The notes: a model not told the origin generated them from the letters alone. DNA of 7,603 bases from JBHHZJ01 sp046758005 (GCA_046758005.1 JBHHZJ010000129.1:1-7603); one strand, 5' to 3'; counted from the stretch's first letter, positions 1-6,736 are shown. Translations and numbers: made by a program.

Positions 1-365
1 GTCACCAGCATGTCGACGGCGTAGACGTCGGCGGCGGTGCCCACCTTGGGGATCATGATGAGGTCGAGCCGGTCGCCCGCCTGCTCCAGTACGTCCACCA
101 CGTCGCGGTACATGTAGTGGGTATCCAGCCCGTTGATGCGCACCGAGAGGGTCTTGTCGCCCCAGTCGATGTCGTTGATCGCCTGGATGACGTTCTTGCG
201 CGCCGGTTCCTTGTCGTCGGGGGCGACCGCATCCTCGAGGTCGAGGAACACGACGTCGGCGGCCGACTTCGCCGCCTTTTCGAACAGCGACGGGTTGCTG
301 CCGGGAACGGCGAGTTCGCTGCGGTTCAGGCGCGCGGGCGCCTGTTCAACGATCTTAAAGCTCAT
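1..365 (-). CDS. mcl: Malyl-CoA lyase (L-malyl-CoA/beta-methylmalyl-CoA lyase), N-terminal part, runs off the left edge
   Basis: The visible 121 residues form the N-terminus of an HpcH/HpaI-aldolase (citrate lyase beta-like) family protein. It starts MSFKIVEQAP and continues with SELAVPGSNPSLFEKA, then VVFLDLEDAVAPDDKE (residues 39-53), SVRINGLDTHYMYRDVVD (74-91) and DLIMIPKVGTAADVYAVD (101-118). These match my recollection of Methylobacterium MclA and Rhodobacter Mcl1. The family cleaves L-malyl-CoA to acetyl-CoA and glyoxylate, and often beta-methylmalyl-CoA to propionyl-CoA and glyoxylate, in the serine cycle or ethylmalonyl-CoA pathway. Likely active-site residues include the acidic LDLED cluster (41-45) and Arg76. 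The metal-binding residues further on lie outside the window. Full-length relatives are about 320 residues, so roughly 38% is present. The ATG at 365 is fixed by a strong Shine-Dalgarno sequence and by the conserved N-terminus. Which C1/C2 pathway it serves cannot be told from this window. Confidence 0.93.
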   Translation of the reverse strand, partial: MSFKIVEQAPARLNRSELAVPGSNPSLFEKAAKSAADVVFLDLEDAVAPDDKEPARKNVIQAINDIDWGDKTLSVRINGLDTHYMYRDVVDVLEQAGDRLDLIMIPKVGTAADVYAVDMLV

Positions 366-368
366 GAG

Positions 369-380
369 CCCTCCCCCTCC
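369..380 (-). promoter_or_regulatory. Strong Shine-Dalgarno sequence of the malyl-CoA lyase gene
   Basis: On the minus strand the sequence just before the ATG at 365 reads GGAGGGGGAGGG. It offers two overlapping anti-Shine-Dalgarno matches, about 3 and 10 nt from the start codon. It is by far the strongest ribosome binding site in the window, which suggests high translation of this enzyme. Confidence 0.75.
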
Positions 381-441
381 AAGTCGCGTCCGGGCATGCT
401 CCGACATTCCCGTGCCGGCGCACGCCGGAAAATTTCGCGGG

Positions 442-470
442 AAAGTGCGCGACCCGCCGGCCGATGTCAA
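442..470 (-). promoter_or_regulatory. Candidate promoter for the malyl-CoA lyase gene, with a leader hairpin
   Basis: A perfect TTGACA -35 hexamer lies at 470-465 on the minus strand. After a 17-nt spacer comes CACTTT at 447-442, a poor match to TATAAT. It starts 16 nt after the xerD stop, so it would give the lyase its own transcript. Between it and the ATG, CCGGCG and CGCCGG form a compact GC inverted repeat (415-428) in the presumed leader. No T run follows this repeat in either direction, so it does not look like an intrinsic terminator for xerD. The -10 element is the weak point. Confidence 0.4.
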
Positions 471-485
471 CCGGGCCAGGGCGAA

Positions 486-1436
486 TCAGCGCGCCCCAGC
501 ACCCCGCCTGGCCAGGGGGTGGAGATCGTGGACCAGCGATTTCAGGCGCTCGCTCAGCACGTGGGTGTAGATTTGCGTGGTCGAGATGTCGGCGTGGCCA
601 AGCATCTTCTGGACCGAGCGCAGGTCCGCGCCGTGGTCGAGCAGGTGGGTGGCGAAGGCGTGGCGCAGGACGTGGGGCGAGACCTTGGCCGGGTCGAGCC
701 CGGCCTCGACGGCAAGTCCCTTCAGGAGTTGCGCGACCCGCTGCCGGCTCAGGTGCCCGCTTCCGCCGCGCGAAGGGAACAGCCATTCGGTTTCCGGCCC
801 CCCGGCGCTCCGGCGCGCCGCGCCATAGCGGGCCACGGCCTCGCGCGCCGGCTGGCTGAGCGGTACCATGCGCTCCTTGCCGCCCTTGCCGCCGACGACC
901 AGCACCCGGGGATCGCGCGCGACGGCGGACAGCGGCAGCGAGATCAACTCCGAGACGCGAAGGCCCGTGGCATAGAGCAGTTCGACCAGGGCCAGAAGGC
1001 GCAATCCCTCCACGCCCTCGCGCGCACGGGCGGCTGCGAGCAGCCGGTCGACCTCTCCCTCGCTCAGGATCTTGGGCAGCGGCCGTCCCAAGCGCGGGCT
1101 GTCGATGATCGCCGTCGGATCGTCGCCGCGCACGCCCTCGCCGAACAGGAACCTGTGAAATTGGCGCAAGGCCGAAAGGCGGCGGGCGACCGTGCGCGGC
1201 GCCAAGCCGGCCCCGGACAGACGTGCGAGGTAGGCGCGCACGTCCTCTACGCGGGCGCGCTCGGGCGTGCGCCGGCGGCGGGCGAGAAACGCCGCGAAGT
1301 GATCCAAATCCCGGCAGTACGCCGCGATCGTGTTGGGCGCGGCGCCGCGCTCGGCCATCAGCATTTCGAGGAAGCTCTCGACATGCCGGCACACCAGGCC
1401 CGAATGGCGCGGTGCCGCCTTTCCCCCGATGGCCAC
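486..1436 (-). CDS. xerD: Tyrosine recombinase XerD, 316 aa
   Basis: This is a site-specific recombinase of the XerC/XerD type that resolves chromosome dimers at dif in the cytoplasm, normally as a XerCD heterotetramer activated by FtsK. The N-terminal core-binding (SAM-like) domain spans about residues 17-100 (HVESFLEMLMAERG, NTIAAYCRDLDHF). The catalytic domain spans about 115-305. All catalytic positions are visible: Arg160 in LLYATGLRVSEL, Lys184 in VVGGKGGKERM, His255 and Arg258 in SPHVLRHAFATH, His281 in MLGHADIS, and nucleophile Tyr290 in TTQIYTHV. I chose the GTG at 1436 because GGAG (1445-1442) sits 5 nt upstream and the previous gene ends only 11 nt earlier. A second GTG (1394) and internal ATGs would cut into or close to the first conserved helix. 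XerD is preferred over XerC from the overall sequence (PKILSEGEVDRLLAAA; LLYATGLRVSEL), but the paralogue call is not absolute. It is probably co-transcribed with the exported protein upstream. Confidence 0.95.
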   Translation of the reverse strand: MAIGGKAAPRHSGLVCRHVESFLEMLMAERGAAPNTIAAYCRDLDHFAAFLARRRRTPERARVEDVRAYLARLSGAGLAPRTVARRLSALRQFHRFLFGEGVRGDDPTAIIDSPRLGRPLPKILSEGEVDRLLAAARAREGVEGLRLLALVELLYATGLRVSELISLPLSAVARDPRVLVVGGKGGKERMVPLSQPAREAVARYGAARRSAGGPETEWLFPSRGGSGHLSRQRVAQLLKGLAVEAGLDPAKVSPHVLRHAFATHLLDHGADLRSVQKMLGHADISTTQIYTHVLSERLKSLVHDLHPLARRGAGAR

Positions 1437-1447
1437 GGCGGCTCCGC

Positions 1448-3289
1448 TCAGACGCCGTTGGCCAGCGCCGCCTCGATGGCGAGCGCCCGGGCTTCCCGTT
1501 CGAGGCCGACGCGGGTCAACGCGGACAGGACGGCGCCCAGCGCCAGCGTGTGGCTCTGCGCCGGTCCGCCCTCGCCGAGCACGACCAGCGACAGCAGCAC
1601 CGTCTCGCCGATGCGTCGGGCATCGCTCGCCTCCTCCAGGGCGTAAAGCAGGGCGGCGTTCGGCAGCAGACGACTCACGGGCTCGCCGTTGGCGGCGATC
1701 AGGCTCCAGGGGAGCGGGTCGCGTTCGCCCAGCGCCTGGAAGGACGCGCGCAGCAGGCTCTGGGACCTGCCGAGCGCGCGGCCGCCCATGCCCTCGCGCA
1801 TGGCGCGCCAGGCCGCCAGGTTGCCGTCGGTGGTCAGCGCCGCGCCGCCGGCCAGACGCGAGTACGGCCAGAGCACGGCCACGGCGGCGGAGGCCTGCGG
1901 ACTGATGATCGCTTCCTGCCGGCCGAGCGTGAGCCAGGCGCTCGCCTCCTCGTGGCGCCCGGCGGCGTAAAGCGCGCGCCCGGCCGTGGTGGCGAACCAG
2001 GCGAGCTCGGGCACCGCCTCGATTTCGGCGATCAAGGGCACCAGCACCGGAACCAAGGCCTGGTAGAGCCCGGCGCGCTCGGCCCGCTGCAGCGCCACGC
2101 GCAGCACCTCGGCGCGGGTGGCCGGCAGGGTCTCGTTGCGCGCCGCCTGATACAGGAGCGCCCGGGCGCGCGGCCCCTCGAGCGATTCGACGGCGCCGAG
2201 CGCGTTGCCCAGCTCCTCCGCCGCGAAGGAAAACGACTGGTAAATCTCTGCCAGGACCGCCCCGTCGAGCTGCCCCTTGGCGCAGACCAGCTCCGCGGCC
2301 TGGGCCCGCTGCTCCAGATCGGCGCTCGGCGCGTTGGCGAGCGCGAACAGCAGGCCGGGCGAGGCGCGCCAGACGGCGCCCGACGGCAGGGGCGCACCGG
2401 CCGCCTGCAGCATGGCGAAGTGCAACGGCGAGAGTTCCGTGTCGTCCGGCAGGTCTGCCTCGACCCCCATGAACGCGTTGGCCAGGGCGAAGAAGGTTGG
2501 GTCGTCGGCGACCCCTTGCTCGCGCAGCAGATCGAGGCCGAGCATCCCCTTGTCGACCTCGCCCGCCGCCATCTGGCAAAAGACCAGCGCCTTCTGCCAG
2601 TACGGCAACTCGTGATACGAGGCAATGCGGTTGCGCACCAGGCGACAGGCCTCGTCGAACTGCCGGGCGAGCAGCAGCCCGTCCACGCGAATCCGGGAGA
2701 TCGACTCGTCCTCGTGGCGGCCCGGCACGACGGACAGCAGGCGGTTGAGCGCCGGCACCTCCCCGAGCAGAGCCAGCCGCTCGATCCGCAACGCCAGCAG
2801 CGCCGACTGCGACGGGGCCTCCGGCGGGACCGACTCGGCGGGCGGCGAGGCGACGGACAGCAGCAACCGGCGGGCGAGTTCGCGCATGGTGCGCGAATGC
2901 ATGTCGCGGGGCAGGCGGCGCAGCAGGCGCTCCGCGACCAAGCGCTCCGTGCCGCGCCACATGTCGGCCCCGAAGCCGCCCTCTTCCGGGCTCAGGGTGC
3001 CGATGGAATCGGGCGCGATCTCCTCCAGGGGGTTGATCTCGATGCCCTGAATACGCGCCTTGGGTATCGTAGTCGGCAGCCCGGGCTGTGTCTGCCCGCC
3101 TTCCGCCTGTGCCCCGGCCGGCCCGGCCGGGCCGAGCGAGTCGCGCGGCACGAGGCGCACGGGCCCTGCGGAGCTATCCTGGGCCACCGCGGAATGCGCG
3201 GCTCCCCACGCGGCGGCGGCCAGAGCCACGGCGACGGCCGCCGCGAACAAGCGTGCGAAACCGGCAGCCTCAGCGCGGGAAGCGCTCAT
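1448..3289 (-). CDS. Exported Ala-rich helical protein of unknown function upstream of xerD, 613 aa
   Basis: I do not recognise a characterised family. Residues 1-36 form a typical signal peptide: a short polar N-terminus with Arg5 and Arg13, an Ala/Val/Leu-rich core, and a likely cleavage site at AVA-Q (36/37). A Gly/Pro/Gln-rich linker follows (about 40-75), then KARIQGIEINPLEEIAPDS (77-95). From about residue 108 (GADMWRGTERLVAERLL) to the end the protein is almost wholly predicted helix, with TPR/SEL1-like solenoid character (many Ala-Leu pairs, GRHEDES, AAGRHEEASAWLTLGR). No catalytic motif is visible. It is therefore probably periplasmic and may act as a scaffold. I recall similar proteins in Rhodospirillales being labelled 'antifreeze glycopeptide' relatives, a name drawn from Ala/Pro composition and not informative. 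The ATG at 3289 is chosen because the signal peptide starts there. A GTG at 3355 would add 22 unlikely residues. The start lies inside the preceding small gene with no clear Shine-Dalgarno, suggesting translational coupling. Confidence 0.85.
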   Translation of the reverse strand: MSASRAEAAGFARLFAAAVAVALAAAAWGAAHSAVAQDSSAGPVRLVPRDSLGPAGPAGAQAEGGQTQPGLPTTIPKARIQGIEINPLEEIAPDSIGTLSPEEGGFGADMWRGTERLVAERLLRRLPRDMHSRTMRELARRLLLSVASPPAESVPPEAPSQSALLALRIERLALLGEVPALNRLLSVVPGRHEDESISRIRVDGLLLARQFDEACRLVRNRIASYHELPYWQKALVFCQMAAGEVDKGMLGLDLLREQGVADDPTFFALANAFMGVEADLPDDTELSPLHFAMLQAAGAPLPSGAVWRASPGLLFALANAPSADLEQRAQAAELVCAKGQLDGAVLAEIYQSFSFAAEELGNALGAVESLEGPRARALLYQAARNETLPATRAEVLRVALQRAERAGLYQALVPVLVPLIAEIEAVPELAWFATTAGRALYAAGRHEEASAWLTLGRQEAIISPQASAAVAVLWPYSRLAGGAALTTDGNLAAWRAMREGMGGRALGRSQSLLRASFQALGERDPLPWSLIAANGEPVSRLLPNAALLYALEEASDARRIGETVLLSLVVLGEGGPAQSHTLALGAVLSALTRVGLEREARALAIEAALANGV

Positions 3290-3410
3290 CGGGCAAAACT
3301 TTTTCGACGGAGGCCGCGGGCGGCGGAATTTCCCAGGTGGCGAGGAACAGGGCACCGGATAGGAGCACGCCGAACACGACGAGGATCGCGACGAAACTCA
3401 ATCTTCTCAT
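3270..3410 (-). CDS. Small single-span membrane protein, 46 aa, overlapping the exported-protein gene
   Basis: A short complete frame runs from ATG (3410) to TGA (3270) and encodes a 46-residue protein. It begins MRRLSFVAILVVFGVLLSGA, a positively charged start followed by a hydrophobic segment of about 20 residues (5-24). It then has LATWEIPPPAASVEKVLPD and ends in ERFPR. This is a coherent membrane-protein design: an N-terminal anchor, a proline patch (IPPP, 28-31) and a short acidic/basic tail. A random frame in such GC-rich DNA would rarely look like this. It overlaps the start of the 613-residue gene by 20 nt, so the two are probably translationally coupled, with this as the first gene of the xerD operon. 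No good Shine-Dalgarno is visible before the ATG. The function is unknown. From memory, similar short ATW(D/E)IPPP proteins occur at this position in related genomes, but I could not check that. Confidence 0.72.
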   Translation of the reverse strand: MRRLSFVAILVVFGVLLSGALFLATWEIPPPAASVEKVLPDERFPR

Positions 3411-3512
3411 GAGGACTGTTGACGAAGGTTAAAGGGGCCAAGAATGAAGATCGGCATCCTTCCAGCGGCGCGGCAGATGCCCAAGCGCGTTTCCGCGGCT
3501 TCACGACGCGGA

Positions 3513-3539
3513 CTTGCCTCCAACCGCAAGGAATATGAT
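3513..3539 (+). promoter_or_regulatory. Candidate promoter for aroK-aroB in the divergent intergenic region
   Basis: CTTGCC at 3513-3518 and TATGAT at 3534-3539 sit in the most AT-rich part of the 216-nt gap between the divergent operons. The spacing is 15 nt, or 16 nt if ACTTGC is taken, which is short but tolerable. TATGAT is a good -10 match. CTTGC (3513-3517) and GCAAG (3526-3530) form an inverted repeat with 8 nt between arms, overlapping the -35 region, so it could also be an operator. A start near 3546 would give aroK a leader of about 80 nt. No convincing promoter for the leftward genes was found in the gap. Confidence 0.35.
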
Positions 3540-3579
3540 AGGTTTCGACTGTGGCGAATTTGCGGCAGTCTATCGTCGA
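3537..3579 (+). other. Leader inverted repeats upstream of aroK
   Basis: Three short complementary pairs lie within 43 nt: GATAG (3537-3541) with CTATC (3570-3574), GACTG (3547-3551) with CAGTC (3566-3570), and TCGAC (3545-3549) with GTCGA (3575-3579). The arms overlap or cross, so not all stems can form together. They fall in the presumed aroK leader. Each stem is only 5 bp, and chance or operator use is as plausible as an RNA switch. Confidence 0.25.
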
Positions 3580-3626
3580 GCTGGTGCCCCGGCAACAACG
3601 CCCCGGCGCTTCATCACGTGGGTGAC

Positions 3627-4217
3627 ATGTCGAACCCCGAGACAGTGAAGGTGCCCAAGACCATCGTGCTCGTCGGCCTGATGGGCGCGGGCAAGTCCTG
3701 CATCGGCCGCCGCCTGGCGGCGGAGCTCGGCGTGGACTTCGTCGACGCCGACGCGGAGATCGAGGCCGCGGCCGGCTGTTCCATCGAGGACATCTTCGAG
3801 CGCCACGGCGAGGCCGAGTTCCGCGACGGAGAGCGGCGCGTGATCGCCCGGTTGCTCGACCAGCCGGCGCACGTGCTCGCCACCGGCGGCGGCTCGTTCA
3901 TGGACCCGCGCACGCGCGAGGTGATCGGCGCGCGCGGGATCTCGGTGTGGCTGCGCGCCGATCTGGATCTGTTGCTCAAACGCACCTCGCGCCGCAACCA
4001 CCGGCCGCTGCTCAAGCGCGGCGACCCGCGCGCGATCCTGGAGCGACTCATGGCCCAGCGTTATCCGGAGTACGCGAAAGCCGACATCACGGTCGACAGC
4101 CAGGACGGCCCGCCCGAGATCACCGTGGAGCGGGTCCTTTCCGCGCTCAGGCAGTATCTCGCGTCGGAACCGGCGGACGCCCCCACGGCGCGGCGGGCGG
4201 AAGGTGCCGCCCCGTGA
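3627..4217 (+). CDS. aroK: Shikimate kinase AroK, 196 aa
   Basis: This cytoplasmic enzyme transfers phosphate from ATP to the 3-hydroxyl of shikimate, step five of the chorismate pathway. The P-loop is GLMGAGKS (17-24). The shikimate-binding positions are all present: Asp42 in DADAEIE, Arg66 in EAEFRDGE, the GGG at 87-89 in LATGGGSF, and Arg145 in AQRYPEYAKAD. The LID region carries Arg126 in NHRPLL. Length fits the family (about 170-200), with a modest variable C-terminal tail (EPADAPTARRAEGAAP). The ATG at 3627 is chosen because the kinase fold starts at about residue 10. The frame stays open upstream to an ATG at 3444, but that 61-residue extension is unlike any kinase sequence and crosses the AT-rich promoter-like patch. 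The Shine-Dalgarno is weak (GTGGG a few nt upstream). The last codons overlap the start of aroB. Confidence 0.96.
   Translation: MSNPETVKVPKTIVLVGLMGAGKSCIGRRLAAELGVDFVDADAEIEAAAGCSIEDIFERHGEAEFRDGERRVIARLLDQPAHVLATGGGSFMDPRTREVIGARGISVWLRADLDLLLKRTSRRNHRPLLKRGDPRAILERLMAQRYPEYAKADITVDSQDGPPEITVERVLSALRQYLASEPADAPTARRAEGAAP
4199..4204 (+). promoter_or_regulatory. Shine-Dalgarno sequence that decides the aroB start
   Basis: GGAAGG within the end of aroK lies 9 nt before the GTG at 4214. It supports the overlapping GTGA start over later internal starts of aroB. Confidence 0.6.
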
Positions 4218-5329
4218 CCAGGCACGCACGCCAGCGCGTCGCGTTGGGGGAGCGCAGCTACGACATTGTGGCGGGCGAGGACCTGTTGGCCGAGGCGGGG
4301 CGCCATATCGCCCCGGTGCTGCGTCAGAGGCGGGTCCTGATCGTCACCGACGGCAACGTCGCGGATCTGCACCTGGCGACCTTGGAGCGGGCGCTCGACG
4401 ATGCGGGGATCGCTTACGACGCGGCCGTCCTGCCGCCGGGCGAGCGGACCAAGGATTTCGAGCACCTCGAGACGCTGGTCGAGCGCCTGCTCGACCTGAA
4501 GGTCGAGCGCGGCAGCACGCTGATCGCGCTGGGCGGCGGCGTGGTCGGCGATCTGACCGGTTTCGCCGCCGCGATTCTGCTGCGGGGGCTGGATTTCATC
4601 CAGATTCCCACCACATTGCTGGCGCAGGTCGACAGCTCGGTCGGGGGCAAGACCGGCATCAACACCCGGCACGGCAAGAACCTGGTCGGCAGCTTCCATC
4701 AGCCGCGCCTGGTGCTGGCCGACACGGGCGTCCTCTCCACGCTGCCGCGGCGCGCGCTCCTGGGGGGCTATGCCGAGGTCGTCAAGTACGGCCTGATCGA
4801 CCGGCCGGAGTTCTTCGCCTGGCTCGAGGGCCACGGCATGGGCGTGATCGAGGGCGATCCGGAAGCCCGCCGCCACGCCGTCGTCGCCAGTTGCGCGGCC
4901 AAGGCCGAGATCGTCGCCGCCGACGAGCGCGAGGCCGGCGTGCGCGTTCTGCTCAACCTCGGCCATACCTTCGGCCATGCCCTGGAGGCGGAGACGGGCT
5001 ACAGCGGGGAGCTGTTGCACGGGGAGGCCGTTGCGATCGGGATGGTGATGGCCTTCGAACTGTCGGCGCATCTGGGCTACTGCGCGGCCGAAGACGCGGC
5101 CCGGGTGCGGCGTCACCTGGCGGCGGTCGGCCTGCCCACCGGCCTCGAGGCGGCGGGCGGACGCATCTGGAACGCGCCCGGCCTGATCGAGCACATGGGC
5201 CGGGACAAGAAGGTCAAGGGCGGCCGCATCACCTTCGTGCTGGCGCGCGGCATCGGCGAGGCCTTCCTGTGCGACGACGTCGATCCGGCCGACGTGGAGG
5301 CCCTGCTGACCAGCGCGATCGCCGCCTGA
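4214..5329 (+). CDS. aroB: 3-dehydroquinate synthase AroB, 371 aa
   Basis: This enzyme is NAD- and divalent metal-dependent, converting DAHP to 3-dehydroquinate, the second step of the shikimate pathway. The N-terminal Rossmann-like NAD domain includes PPGERTKDF (74-82), GGGVVGDLTGF (107-117) and PTTLLAQVDSSVGGKTGIN (132-150), which line the nucleotide and substrate sites. The C-terminal helical domain carries the three metal ligands Glu188 (GGYAEVVKYG), His251 (NLGHTFGHALE) and His269 (LLHGEAV). Length is normal for the family. The GTG start overlaps the aroK TGA as GTGA, which indicates translational coupling. The N-terminal RVALGERSYDIVAGEDLL is typical of alphaproteobacterial AroB, supporting this start. 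Together with aroK it forms the classic aroKB pair. The frame is intact, with no missing key residue. Confidence 0.97.
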   Translation: MTRHARQRVALGERSYDIVAGEDLLAEAGRHIAPVLRQRRVLIVTDGNVADLHLATLERALDDAGIAYDAAVLPPGERTKDFEHLETLVERLLDLKVERGSTLIALGGGVVGDLTGFAAAILLRGLDFIQIPTTLLAQVDSSVGGKTGINTRHGKNLVGSFHQPRLVLADTGVLSTLPRRALLGGYAEVVKYGLIDRPEFFAWLEGHGMGVIEGDPEARRHAVVASCAAKAEIVAADEREAGVRVLLNLGHTFGHALEAETGYSGELLHGEAVAIGMVMAFELSAHLGYCAAEDAARVRRHLAAVGLPTGLEAAGGRIWNAPGLIEHMGRDKKVKGGRITFVLARGIGEAFLCDDVDPADVEALLTSAIAA

Positions 5330-5347
5330 GGCGCGGCGCGGCGGGCC

Positions 5348-5376
5348 GGGCGGCGGCGGGGGCGATGTCGCCGCCC
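5348..5376 (+). other. GC-rich hairpin between aroB and the CNNM/CorB-like gene
   Basis: GGGCGGCG (5348-5355) pairs with CGCCGCCC (5369-5376) around a 13-nt loop. It starts 19 nt after the aroB stop. No T run follows, so it is not a classical intrinsic terminator. It could weaken read-through, protect the 3' end of the aroKB message, or be a by-product of GC-rich DNA. Confidence 0.4.
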
Positions 5377-5411
5377 AAACGCCATCGTCTCGCAACGCAA
5401 CGAGTCCAGTC

Positions 5412-6725
5412 ATGGGCACGGAGATCCTGATATCCATCGGCGCCATCCTGGCGCTGCTCGTGCTGTCGGCATTCTTCTCGGGCTCCGAGACCTCGCTGAC
5501 CGCGTTCTCGCTGCCGCGGATGCACACGCTGGAGCAGCAGGGCGACCAACGGGCCGCGCTGGTCAACCGCCTGTGGCGGCAGAAGGAGCGGCTGATCGGT
5601 GCGATCCTGCTCGGCAACAATCTGGTCAACATCATGGCCTCCGCGCTCGCCACGGGCATGCTCATCGGCCTGTTCGGCGACGCCGGCGTGGCCTACGCGA
5701 CCGTCGCCATGACCCTCCTCGTCCTGATCTTCGCCGAGGTCCTGCCCAAGACCTATGCGATCCATCACGCCGACCGCCTGGCGCTCGCGGTCGCTCCGGT
5801 CATGCGCGCGGTCGTCTTCGTGCTGTTCCCGATCACCCATGCCGTGCACGTGATCGTGCGCGCGACGCTCAAGCTCTTCGGCATCGAGATGTCGGCGACC
5901 TTGAACCCCGAGCGCTCCGAGGAGGAGCTGCGCGGCGCGATCGACCTGCACGCGGGGGAGGGCGAAGAGGTGCGCCACGAGCGCGCGATGCTGCGCTCGA
6001 TTCTCGACCTGGCCGACGTCGAGGTCTCGGAAATCATCACCCACCGCAAGAACGTGGTCTCGATCGACGCCGATCTACCGGCGACCAGGATCGTCGAAGA
6101 AGTGCTGCAGAGCCCCCACACCCGCCTGCCGTTGTGGAAGGGAGAGCCGGACAACATCGTCGGCGTGCTCCACGCCAAGGCGCTCCTGCGCGCCGTGCAG
6201 GCCCAGCCGAATTTGGCGGAGCTCGACGTCCCGGCGATCGCCAGCCCGCCCTGGTTCATTCCCGAGTCGACGGACCTGCTGTCGCAGCTTCAGGCCTTCC
6301 GCGCCCGGCACGAACACTTCGCCATCGTGGTCGACGAATACGGCGAGGTGCTGGGCATCGTGACGTTGGAGGACATCCTGGAGGAGATCGTCGGCGAGAT
6401 TGCGGACGAGCACGACGTCGAGATCGGGGGCGTCAGGCCGCAGAAGGACGGCTCCGTCGTGGTCGACGGCGGGGTCACGATCCGCGACCTCAACCGGCAG
6501 TTCGAATGGCGCCTGCCGGATGAGGAAGCGGCCACGATCGCCGGCCTGGTGCTGCACGAGGCCCGGCGCATTCCCCAGGTCGGCCAAACCTTCGTGTTCC
6601 ACGGCTTTCGCTTCGAAATCCTGGCCCGCCAGCGCAACCAGATCACGTCGATCAAGATAACCCCGCTGGCCCGGGAGTCCGAGGGCGAGGGCGACAGCGA
6701 CGCCGCGCCCGGCGTACAGTCCTGA
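5412..6725 (+). CDS. CNNM/CorB-like membrane protein (HlyC/CorC family): DUF21, CBS pair and CorC_HlyC domains, 437 aa
   Basis: The N-terminal DUF21/CNNM transmembrane domain spans about residues 1-155. A first helix at 5-22 leads into FFSGSETSLTAFS (21-33). Further hydrophobic segments lie near 61-88 (with GNNLVNI, 68-74), 93-115 (with AEVLPK, 108-113) and 122-150. A CBS pair follows at about 203-330, ending in the hallmark HFAIVVDEYGEVLGIVTLED (302-321). A CorC_HlyC domain fills about 338-420, and an acidic tail ends the protein. Characterised relatives (CNNM, bacterial and archaeal CorB/CorC, E. coli YfjD) are Mg2+ exporters or affect Mg2+/Co2+ homeostasis, with ATP-Mg bound by the CBS pair. 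The older haemolysin label is misleading. Length matches the YfjD/CorB type. The start is set by the first transmembrane helix; the Shine-Dalgarno is weak (ACGAG). It could be read through from aroB, 82 nt upstream. The exact ion remains inference. Confidence 0.93.
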   Translation: MGTEILISIGAILALLVLSAFFSGSETSLTAFSLPRMHTLEQQGDQRAALVNRLWRQKERLIGAILLGNNLVNIMASALATGMLIGLFGDAGVAYATVAMTLLVLIFAEVLPKTYAIHHADRLALAVAPVMRAVVFVLFPITHAVHVIVRATLKLFGIEMSATLNPERSEEELRGAIDLHAGEGEEVRHERAMLRSILDLADVEVSEIITHRKNVVSIDADLPATRIVEEVLQSPHTRLPLWKGEPDNIVGVLHAKALLRAVQAQPNLAELDVPAIASPPWFIPESTDLLSQLQAFRARHEHFAIVVDEYGEVLGIVTLEDILEEIVGEIADEHDVEIGGVRPQKDGSVVVDGGVTIRDLNRQFEWRLPDEEAATIAGLVLHEARRIPQVGQTFVFHGFRFEILARQRNQITSIKITPLARESEGEGDSDAAPGVQS

Positions 6726-6736
6726 GGGCGGCCGAG

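Noticed and set aside
415..428. GC inverted repeat CCGGCG/CGCCGG as an intrinsic terminator of xerD
   Set aside because: No T run follows in the minus-strand direction, and it lies downstream of the candidate malyl-CoA lyase promoter.
117..1646. Long plus-strand open frame of about 509 codons opposite xerD and the malyl-CoA lyase
   Set aside because: It is antisense to clearly conserved genes, Arg/Ala/Gly/Gln-rich with no domain, and typical of spurious open frames in very GC-rich DNA.
1448..2960. Minus-strand frame continuous with xerD reaching up to 2960, suggesting an 824-residue fusion
   Set aside because: The part above 1436 is out-of-frame reading of the exported-protein gene. XerD has its own GTG with a Shine-Dalgarno at 1445-1442.
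3290..3355. GTG start at 3355 for the exported protein
   Set aside because: It would place 22 Pro/Lys/Arg-rich residues before a normal signal peptide and enlarge the overlap with the small membrane protein.
1223..3412. Plus-strand open frame of about 729 codons opposite the exported protein
   Set aside because: Composition is low-complexity Arg/Gln/Gly/Ala without motifs. The opposite strand has a signal peptide, a coherent protein and operon spacing.
3444..3626. Possible 61-residue N-terminal extension of AroK starting at ATG 3444
   Set aside because: The extension resembles no kinase sequence and crosses the AT-rich promoter-like patch. The kinase fold begins just after the ATG at 3627.
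4061..5665. Minus-strand open frame of about 534 codons opposite aroB
   Set aside because: AroB on the plus strand carries all metal ligands and family motifs. The antisense frame has none.
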